Made by a program: the position numbers and the translations under genes
Source: Acidimicrobiaceae bacterium
GTDB taxonomy: Bacteria; Actinomycetota; Acidimicrobiia; Acidimicrobiales; RAAP-2
Assembly (NCBI GenBank): GCA_003135595.1
Contig: PLCI01000082.1
Coordinates: forward strand, 569 to 12,414
Direction of reading: 5' to 3'
Length of the DNA stretch: 11,846 bases
Shown here: positions 6,788-11,846 of the stretch, piece after piece
How positions within the stretch are numbered: position 1 is the first letter of the stretch
Layout: every line of letters starts with the position of its first letter
The notes under the pieces: generated by a model
Seen by the model: the letters and a program-made list of their open reading frames with translations, nothing else
Database searches by the model: none
Told to the model about the DNA's origin: nothing

Positions 6788-7097
6788 AGCCCTTCGCCGA
6801 GATGCTCGTGATCTCGACGGTCGTGTACTGCTGGCGGTGCCCCCAGCGCCTGCGCTGGCGGGTCTTGGGCTTGTAGGTGAGGCCCCGGATCTTCGGACCC
6901 TTCTCCTCGCCGATCACCGTCGCGGTGACCGCTGCGCCCCTGAGGGCTGGCCCAGTGAGCACCTGGTCGCCGTCGACGAGGAGCACGGGCGCGAACGAGA
7001 TGCTGGCCCCGACCGCGTCAGGGCGCTTGTCGATGCGAACGCGCTCGCCCTCGCGGACGCGCTCTTGTGAGCTCCCGGTCTTGATGACGGCGTACAT
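6786..7097 (-). CDS. rplU: 50S ribosomal protein L21
   Basis: L21 binds 23S rRNA in the large subunit. The 103 residues start MYAVIKTG and end with the conserved basic rRNA-binding stretch YKPKTRQRRRWGHRQQYT followed by TVEITSI, as in the family. The common GGKQYRV segment near the N-terminus reads GSSQERV here. The start is the ATG at 7097. No good Shine-Dalgarno site lies upstream; instead TAGCAT ends nine bases before the ATG and may be a -10 for a transcript with almost no leader. Upstream by 44 bases is a small membrane protein gene, and before it RNase E/G, the usual neighbour. rpmA follows after seven bases. Confidence 0.97.
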   Translation of the reverse strand: MYAVIKTGSSQERVREGERVRIDKRPDAVGASISFAPVLLVDGDQVLTGPALRGAAVTATVIGEEKGPKIRGLTYKPKTRQRRRWGHRQQYTTVEITSISAKG

Positions 7098-7106
7098 GGC
7101 CCAGCG

Positions 7107-7112
7107 ATGCTA
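7107..7112 (-). promoter_or_regulatory. TAGCAT hexamer upstream of rplU, candidate -10
   Basis: TAGCAT fits the actinobacterial TANNNT -10 pattern and ends nine bases before the rplU ATG. The absence of a recognisable ribosome binding site makes a leaderless or very short-leader transcript more plausible here than at the other two TANNNT sites. A -35 is not recognisable. Ribosomal protein genes often have their own strong promoter even inside longer operons. Confidence 0.35.
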
Positions 7113-7141
7113 GCCGCTCGGCTCCACGCGAGGTCCGCGAC

Positions 7142-7423
7142 TCAGCGCGAGCGCGGGTCGTAGCGCGACGCGGGGCGCTCTATCCGAGCGAGGTCCCTGC
7201 GCCGCAGGCCGCCGAGGAATGCCAGCCAGCCGCACAGCGCGAGACCGGTCACGGCCGCGATCGCCCAGAAGGCGTCGGCCGGGGGCCCGGTGTGGTGCGC
7301 GATGATCGTCGGGGCGCCGACCACGCCGAGCAGCACGAGCCAGGCCGCGACGCTCGACGCGCGCACGAACAGGTAGGAGCGCTTGGTCGCCGCGATGTCG
7401 CGCTCGGCGGGCCTCGGTTCCAC
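7142..7423 (-). CDS. Small membrane protein with two predicted helices, unknown function
   Basis: I do not recognise this 93-residue protein. It shows two hydrophobic segments, at about 25-45 (AAWLVLLGVVGAPTIIAHHTG) and 50-70 (AFWAIAAVTGLALCGWLAFLGG). An N-terminal part of about 22 mostly polar residues precedes them, and the C-terminus LRRRDLARIERPASRYDPRSR is strongly basic. A helical hairpin in the membrane with both ends in the cytoplasm would fit the positive-inside rule. The GTG at 7423 lies eight bases after the RNase E/G stop, close enough for coupled translation, and rplU starts 44 bases after its end. The position inside a tightly packed operon and the clean hydrophobicity pattern argue for a real gene. 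A role in anchoring RNase E/G to the membrane is only a guess. The start could be a little further downstream. Confidence 0.7.
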   Translation of the reverse strand: MEPRPAERDIAATKRSYLFVRASSVAAWLVLLGVVGAPTIIAHHTGPPADAFWAIAAVTGLALCGWLAFLGGLRRRDLARIERPASRYDPRSR

Positions 7424-7431
7424 GGCCCGGC

Positions 7432-9078
7432 TCAGCCGAAGGACAGGTCAGGATCGAGGATCGTGCCGCGGCCCTCGCAGACCGCACAGACCGTCGACAC
7501 CGACTCGAGCAGGCCCTCGGAGACCCGCTTGCGCGTCATCTCGACGAGGCCCAGCTCGGAGATGTCGAAGACCTGGGTGCGCGTCTTGTCCCTCGAGAGG
7601 CCCTCGCGCAGCGCGTTGGCCACCGCCTCGCGGTTCTGCTTGGTCTCCATGTCGATGAAGTCGATGACGATGATCCCGCCGATGTCGCGGAGCCGGAGCT
7701 GGTGGGCGACCTCGGTGGCCGCCTCGAGGTTGTTGCGAAAGACCGTCTCTTCGAGGTTCGACTTGCCGATGTTCTTGCCCGTGTTGACGTCGATGACCGT
7801 CAGGGCCTCGGTGCGCTCGATGATGAGCGAGCCCCCTGAGGGCAGCCACACCTTGCGGTCGAGCGCCTTGTGCAGCTGCTCGTGGACGAAGTAGCGCTCG
7901 AAGAGCGGGAGCTCCTCTGCCTCGGTGTCGTAGTACTCGATGCGGTCGGCGAGCTCGGGGTTGACCGCCGTCACGTAGTCGCGCACCTTGTCGAACAGCT
8001 CGCGGTCGTCGATGAGCACGCCTCGGTAGTCGCTGTTGAGCTCCTCGCGCAGGATCCGCACCGCGAGGTCGAGGTCCTGGTACACGAGGCGGGGCTGGTT
8101 CGACGTCGCCGCGCGCTGCTCGATCTCGGTCCACTTGGCGACGAGCGACGCGACGTCGCGGCGCAGCTCCTCGGCCGAGACGCCCTCGGCCGCGGTGCGC
8201 ACGATCAGCCCGTGCCCGTCGGGGCGGATCTCGTCGGTGATCCTGCGCAGCCGGCGCCGCTCGGTGTCGCCCAGGCGCTTGGAGATACCGAACGCCGAGG
8301 AGTTCGGGACCAGCACGACGAAGCGGCCCGGGAGCGAGACCTCCTGGGTGAGCCGCGCGCCCTTTGCGCCGATCGGGTTCTTCGTCACCTGGCACAGGAT
8401 CGTCTGGCCTGACTTCAGCATCTCTTCGATGCGCATCGACGGGCGGGAGCGGGACTGCTCCACGTCGTCCTGGTCGTACTGCACGTCGCCCCGGTACAGC
8501 ACGCCGTTCTTCGGGATGCCGATGTCGATGAACGCGGCCTCCATCCCCGGGAGCACGTTCTGGACACGCCCGACGTAGATGTTCCCGTCGATCTGGGTGG
8601 TCTCGTTGGTGGCCTTGGCGACGGAGTGCTCGACCAGGTTCCGGCCCTCGAGCGTGGCGATGTGGGTCGCAGACGGGGTCGCGTGCACGCACATGAGGTA
8701 GCGCCCCATGGGGCGCTTGCGCTCTTCGCCGCGGCGCCGCCGCGACCTGCCGCGGCGCGAGGTGTCCTCTGTCGGCGCGGGTGCCGAGGCCATCACCGGC
8801 CCGTCGTCGCGCGCCACCCGAGTGCCGGTGCTCGGCTGGGCGTTGCCCCCGGCCCGGCCGCGGCCCCTCCCCCGGCCGCCTCGACGCCCGCGGCTGCGCG
8901 AGCTGCGCTCGGCGCCGTCCTGGCCTGCGAGGTCCGTGCGCGGCGGCGCAGGCCTCGTGTCGCCGACCTTCGGCGCGGGGCGCGTGTCGCCGACTTTCGG
9001 AGCGGTGGTCCCCTCAGCCGGTCCCGCAGGCACGGGCACGGGTATGCCCGACGGATCGAGTCGGTCGTTGTCGTCCAT
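7432..9078 (-). CDS. rne: Ribonuclease E/G family endoribonuclease
   Basis: This enzyme cuts single-stranded AU-rich RNA in rRNA maturation and mRNA decay. Residues 1-123 are a low-complexity, probably disordered extension, with KVGDTRPAP twice in tandem (28-45), an RGRRGGRGRGRGR stretch (62-75) and an Arg-rich block RRGRSRRRR. The catalytic half follows, with an S1 RNA-binding domain (about 125-250) and a DNase I-like core. Metal-binding Asp430 (TVIDVNTGK) and Asp473 (IVIDFIDM) are 43 residues apart, and the zinc-link CAVC (Cys531, Cys534) is 58 further on. These are the spacings of E. coli RNase E Asp303, Asp346 and Cys404. The protein stops 14 residues after the zinc-link and so has no C-terminal scaffold. 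The ATG at 9078 has AAAGGA nine bases upstream. The next gene starts after eight bases. It could equally be named rng. Confidence 0.95.
   Translation of the reverse strand: MDDNDRLDPSGIPVPVPAGPAEGTTAPKVGDTRPAPKVGDTRPAPPRTDLAGQDGAERSSRSRGRRGGRGRGRGRAGGNAQPSTGTRVARDDGPVMASAPAPTEDTSRRGRSRRRRGEERKRPMGRYLMCVHATPSATHIATLEGRNLVEHSVAKATNETTQIDGNIYVGRVQNVLPGMEAAFIDIGIPKNGVLYRGDVQYDQDDVEQSRSRPSMRIEEMLKSGQTILCQVTKNPIGAKGARLTQEVSLPGRFVVLVPNSSAFGISKRLGDTERRRLRRITDEIRPDGHGLIVRTAAEGVSAEELRRDVASLVAKWTEIEQRAATSNQPRLVYQDLDLAVRILREELNSDYRGVLIDDRELFDKVRDYVTAVNPELADRIEYYDTEAEELPLFERYFVHEQLHKALDRKVWLPSGGSLIIERTEALTVIDVNTGKNIGKSNLEETVFRNNLEAATEVAHQLRLRDIGGIIVIDFIDMETKQNREAVANALREGLSRDKTRTQVFDISELGLVEMTRKRVSEGLLESVSTVCAVCEGRGTILDPDLSFG
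8956..9000 (-). repeat. Tandem 27-base repeat inside the RNase E/G gene
   Basis: The 18-base block CGTGTCGCCGACNTTCGG (plus-strand reading) occurs at 8956-8973 and 8983-9000 with a single C/T difference, at a 27-base period. It encodes KVGDTRPAP twice in frame in the disordered N-terminus. The near-identity points to a recent in-frame duplication. Copy number may vary among relatives. Confidence 0.8.
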
Positions 9079-9087
9079 GTGTGGGCG

Positions 9088-9093
9088 TCCTTT
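9088..9093 (-). promoter_or_regulatory. Ribosome binding site of the RNase E/G gene
   Basis: AAAGGA on the minus strand ends nine bases before the ATG at 9078, inside the 24-base gap after the DUF2344 gene. It supports that ATG as the start of the long disordered N-terminus, rather than a later internal methionine such as Met124 at the edge of the S1 domain. Confidence 0.65.
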
Positions 9094-9102
9094 GCAGCGT
9101 CT

Positions 9103-9951
9103 TCATCCGCCGAGCACCTCCGTGCGCGCGGGGAGACCGACACAGGCGACGCCAGCTTCACTGAGCGGCTCCGCCCGGACGGTCCGGTCCTCGTTCTCCA
9201 TCCACTGGTGGGTGCGGCACGCGCCAAGCAGCGTGACCTGGTCGCCGAGCGCCCGGCACAGCTCGCCAGGGCGCACGCCGCGGGGACGTGTCGACACCGA
9301 GGCGTCTATCCCCACCACTTCGCCGTGCCCGTCGAGCACCCGCGCAGGCCGGTCGGCCACTTCCAGCGAGAGGATCGACGGGCGGAGGTCGTCGGCGACC
9401 TCGCGGCCCTTGCGCTCACGCGTGACCATGACAGCGTCCGCGTCGAGCAGCCGCTCGACCCGACCGGCTGCCTCTGCTGGACCCACGCCGAGCACCTCCA
9501 GTTCCCAGTCACAGGATGCTACCGCCTCTTGCAGGGACATCTCCGGACCGTGCAGCGCCGCGGCAGCGGTCACGTCGATGCCCTCGGGCAGCAACGACGT
9601 GAGCAACTCGCACACCCGATCGAGGCCCGCCGGGTCGACCGCGCTCGAGTCGATCACGCGGATCCCCGGCGACGTCGAGGACTCTGCGTCGAGTCGCAGG
9701 TCCAGGAACTCGGCTCGCGACGAGCACCCCGTCGGCAGCGCGAGCCCGAAGCTCACCAGCGGTCGCGGCGAGAACCCCGACGAACGACGCAGCGGCAGCG
9801 ACGCGCGTCGCATCGCGCGTTCCATCAGCCTGGCCAGGTCGCGCTGCGACGTGAATCGGACGCGGCCGAGCTTGCGGTACCGCAGGCGCAGTCGCTCGGG
9901 CAGCTCGAGCACCGCCACGGGCGGCGTCGCGGCTTGCGCGGTGCCGGTCAT
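9103..9951 (-). CDS. DUF2344 (TIGR03936) protein, radical SAM-linked
   Basis: This 282-residue protein belongs to the DUF2344/TIGR03936 family, which is found next to, or fused to, the TIGR03960-type radical SAM protein. The recognisable N-terminal part (about 20-85) includes LRLRYRKLGRVRFTSQRDL, the ERAMRRASLPL helix and GFSPRPLVSFGLALPTG, all family hallmarks. The C-terminal half is less conserved. The function is unknown in any organism that I know of; the basic N-terminus and the neighbourhood of RNase and ribosomal protein genes make an RNA-related role possible. The ATG at 9951 overlaps the stop of the radical SAM gene by four bases (ATGA), so the two are translated together. The frame is open upstream, but that part is the radical SAM gene in another frame. 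RNase E/G follows after 24 bases. Confidence 0.9.
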   Translation of the reverse strand: MTGTAQAATPPVAVLELPERLRLRYRKLGRVRFTSQRDLARLMERAMRRASLPLRRSSGFSPRPLVSFGLALPTGCSSRAEFLDLRLDAESSTSPGIRVIDSSAVDPAGLDRVCELLTSLLPEGIDVTAAAALHGPEMSLQEAVASCDWELEVLGVGPAEAAGRVERLLDADAVMVTRERKGREVADDLRPSILSLEVADRPARVLDGHGEVVGIDASVSTRPRGVRPGELCRALGDQVTLLGACRTHQWMENEDRTVRAEPLSEAGVACVGLPARTEVLGG

Positions 9952-11846
9952 CGTCGGGTGGCGCCGAGCTCGATGCTGACCGCTCCGGTGAGGTCCAGTC
10001 CCTGGCCGGTGCCCTGGGAGCCGCCCGCGGGCGGCGCGGTCGCGGCCACGACGTGCTCGATGCCGTAGGTCGTGCAGGCCCCGCAGTCGTAGCAGGGTGT
10101 CCATCGGCAGTCCTCGAGTCCCTCGGCGGCGAGCGAGGCCTCGTAGTCGTCCCAGAGGAAGTCCTTGTGCAGCCCCGCCGAGAGGTGCGACCACGGCAGC
10201 ATCTCGTCACGCCCGCGAGCGCGCAACGCCGTCGAGGCGAGGTCGAGGCCCTCGGCGGCGAGCGCCCGCTCCCAGCGCCCGAGCTCGAAGCGCTCCGACC
10301 ACTCCTGGAACGTCCCGCCGTCGCGCCACACGCGCTCGATGACCGCGCCGATGCGCCGGTCACCCCTCGACACGATGCCCTCGGCCCCCGTGGCGTCGGG
10401 ATCGTGCCAGCGGATCTCGAGGCCCCGGGTCGCACGGGCCTCTTGGCGCAGGAGGGCGACCTTGCGGCGCAGGTCGTTCGGGCTGTCCATCTCGTGCCAC
10501 TGGAAGGGGGTGTTCGCCTTCGGCACGAAGCCGCCCACCGACGCGGTCACGGAGGCCTTCGAGTGGTAGGCGCGCCCGCGCTCGACGCACTGGGCGGCCA
10601 GCCGGGCGATGGCGACCACGTCCTCGTCGCGCTCGGTCGGCAGCCCGATGAGGAAGTAGAGCTTGACGCGGCGCCAGCCCTGCGAGAACGCGGCGTCGAC
10701 CGCCGCGTACAGGTCGTCGTCGCTGATCAGCTTGTTGATCACACGGCGCATGCGCCAGGTCCCGCCCTCCGGGGCAAAGGTGAGCCCCGTGCGCCGGACC
10801 TGCTGGATCGAGGCGGCCGTCGCGACCGTGAAGGCGTCGACGCGCAGCGACGGGAGCGAGACGGCGACCTCCTTCACGCCCTCTTCTGGGTCGGTGAGCG
10901 CGGCGACCACGTCGCCGATGCCCGAGAAGTCCGCCGTCGACAGCGACGTGAGGGCGACCTCGTCGTAGCCGGTGCGCTCGATGCCGGTTCGCACCATCTC
11001 GAGGACCTGCTCCTTCGGGCGCTCGCGGACCGGTCGCGTGATCATCCCCGCCTGGCAGAAGCGGCACCCTCTCGTGCAGCCCCGGAAGACCTCGACGTTC
11101 AGCCGGTCGTGGACGACCTCGGTGAGCGGGACGAGCTGCGCCTTGGGGTACGGCCACTCGCCAAGGTCCGCGACGGTGCGCTTGTCGACCGTCGGCGGCG
11201 CCTCGGGGTCGACGTCGTAGCCGGCGAGCACGCCGCCCTCGTAGCGCGGCGTGTACAGGCACGGCACGTAGACGCCCTCGGTGCGCGCGAGCGCGACGTG
11301 CAGGTCGCGGCGGGAGCGACGCGCTGCGGGCGTCGCGAGCCAGGCGCGCACGACGTCGTTGAGCTCGCCGACGACCTCCTCGCCGTCGCCGAGCACAATC
11401 GCGTCGAGGAAGCTGGCCAGCGGCTCGGGGTTGTAGGTGCAGTGCCCGCCCGCGAGCACCACGGCGTCGCTCGCGCCGCGCTCGGCGGTGTGCAGCGCGA
11501 TGCCCGCGAGGTCGAGCATGTTGAGGACGTTCGTGTAGGTGAGCTCGGCGGACAGGTTGAAGGCGAGCACGTCGAACTCGGCGGCGGGCCTCGTCGACTC
11601 GACCGAGAACAGCGGCACGCCCGCGCCGCGCATGGCGGCCTCCATGTCGCTCCACGGCGCGTACGTGCGCTCCGCCGCGGCGTCGTCGCGCTCGTTCAGG
11701 ATGCCGTAGAGGATCTGGAGGCCCTGGTTGGGCAGACCGATCTCATAGGTGTCGGGGTAGGCGAGCAGCCAGCGCACCGCGTCGTCGCCCTTGTCGTCGC
11801 GGAACGACCCGTCCTCGCCGCCGATGTAGCGAGCGGGCTTCTCCAC
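9948..11846 (-). CDS. Radical SAM protein, TIGR03960 family (5' end cut by window edge)
   Basis: At least 632 residues are visible; numbering starts at the codon at the right edge. An N-terminal B12-binding-like domain (about 20-170) begins EKPARYIGGE and contains YPDTYEIGLPNQGLQILY. The DxHxxG cobalamin motif is absent, with PNQG in that place. The radical SAM domain (about 245-480) holds the cluster motif CTRGCRFC (Cys257, Cys261, Cys264), which binds a 4Fe-4S cluster and makes the 5'-deoxyadenosyl radical. The C-terminus has a second set, Cys580, Cys585, Cys588 and Cys591 (CYDCGAC), which may hold another cluster. The GTG at the very edge is probably an internal valine, because relatives have VEKPARYI after a few residues. 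The substrate is unknown. The DUF2344 partner gene overlaps its end by four bases. Confidence 0.93.
   Translation of the reverse strand: MEKPARYIGGEDGSFRDDKGDDAVRWLLAYPDTYEIGLPNQGLQILYGILNERDDAAAERTYAPWSDMEAAMRGAGVPLFSVESTRPAAEFDVLAFNLSAELTYTNVLNMLDLAGIALHTAERGASDAVVLAGGHCTYNPEPLASFLDAIVLGDGEEVVGELNDVVRAWLATPAARRSRRDLHVALARTEGVYVPCLYTPRYEGGVLAGYDVDPEAPPTVDKRTVADLGEWPYPKAQLVPLTEVVHDRLNVEVFRGCTRGCRFCQAGMITRPVRERPKEQVLEMVRTGIERTGYDEVALTSLSTADFSGIGDVVAALTDPEEGVKEVAVSLPSLRVDAFTVATAASIQQVRRTGLTFAPEGGTWRMRRVINKLISDDDLYAAVDAAFSQGWRRVKLYFLIGLPTERDEDVVAIARLAAQCVERGRAYHSKASVTASVGGFVPKANTPFQWHEMDSPNDLRRKVALLRQEARATRGLEIRWHDPDATGAEGIVSRGDRRIGAVIERVWRDGGTFQEWSERFELGRWERALAAEGLDLASTALRARGRDEMLPWSHLSAGLHKDFLWDDYEASLAAEGLEDCRWTPCYDCGACTTYGIEHVVAATAPPAGGSQGTGQGLDLTGAVSIELGATRR

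Noticed and set aside
7110..7487. A 125-codon minus-strand frame overlapping the small membrane protein.
   Set aside because: Arg/Ala-rich shadow overlapping the end of RNase E/G. The other frame has the clear two-helix pattern and coupled start.
9952..10194. Upstream extension of the DUF2344 frame.
   Set aside because: It reads the 3' end of the radical SAM gene in another frame. The ATG at 9951 overlaps that gene's stop and fits the family N-terminus.
11844..11846. GTG at the window edge as the true start of the radical SAM gene.
   Set aside because: Family members carry VEKPARYI a few residues in, so this codon is most likely an internal valine and the start lies outside the window.
1..11846. 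Mobile element, CRISPR array, tRNA or prophage content.
   Set aside because: No regularly spaced repeats, terminal inverted repeats, integrase or transposase motifs, or tRNA-like cloverleaf were seen. The gene content is housekeeping with even composition.

Overview
The window is ordinary core-genome DNA from a high-GC bacterium, most likely an actinobacterium. The GC content is very high and GTG starts are frequent. The Obg has a C-terminal OCT domain, and the radical SAM protein carries a PNQG segment that I recall from actinobacterial relatives. The class Acidimicrobiia is my best guess, but only from the general look of the ribosomal proteins and the Obg. Twelve genes are visible, packed almost end to end. 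Eleven lie on the minus strand and one, an HU-type nucleoid protein, on the plus strand. There is no tRNA, rRNA, CRISPR array, insertion sequence or phage gene, and no gene-free stretch longer than 300 bases.

Reading in the direction of transcription (right to left), the first group is: a radical SAM protein (cut by the right edge), its DUF2344 partner, RNase E/G, a small two-helix membrane protein, and ribosomal proteins L21 and L27. Spacings are a 4-base overlap, then 24, 8, 44 and 7 bases. The group ends at a strong hairpin at about 6475-6504 that can act on both strands. The second group is: Obg GTPase, glutamate 5-kinase (ProB), gamma-glutamyl phosphate reductase (ProA), a MoxR-type AAA+ ATPase and a CoxE-like von Willebrand factor A protein (cut by the left edge). 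Its junctions are overlaps of 8, 4 and 1 bases and one 30-base gap, so it is almost certainly one operon. The HU gene sits between the groups, convergent with L27 and divergent from Obg.

Together the genes cover ribosome production and RNA processing (L21, L27, Obg, RNase E/G), proline synthesis from glutamate (ProB, ProA), chromosome organisation (HU) and two uncharacterised modules. These are the radical SAM/DUF2344 pair and the MoxR/CoxE-like pair. The order rplU-rpmA-obg-proB-proA is a known conserved cluster. What departs from it here is the inverted HU gene with its terminator, and the ATPase/VWA pair fused onto the proline end.

I found no clear new defence, mobile or secretion system. 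The best candidates for unexplained biology are the two modules above, the Obg G4 motif change, the disordered repeat-bearing N-terminus of the RNase, and the AT-rich TANNNT hexamers just upstream of three start codons.
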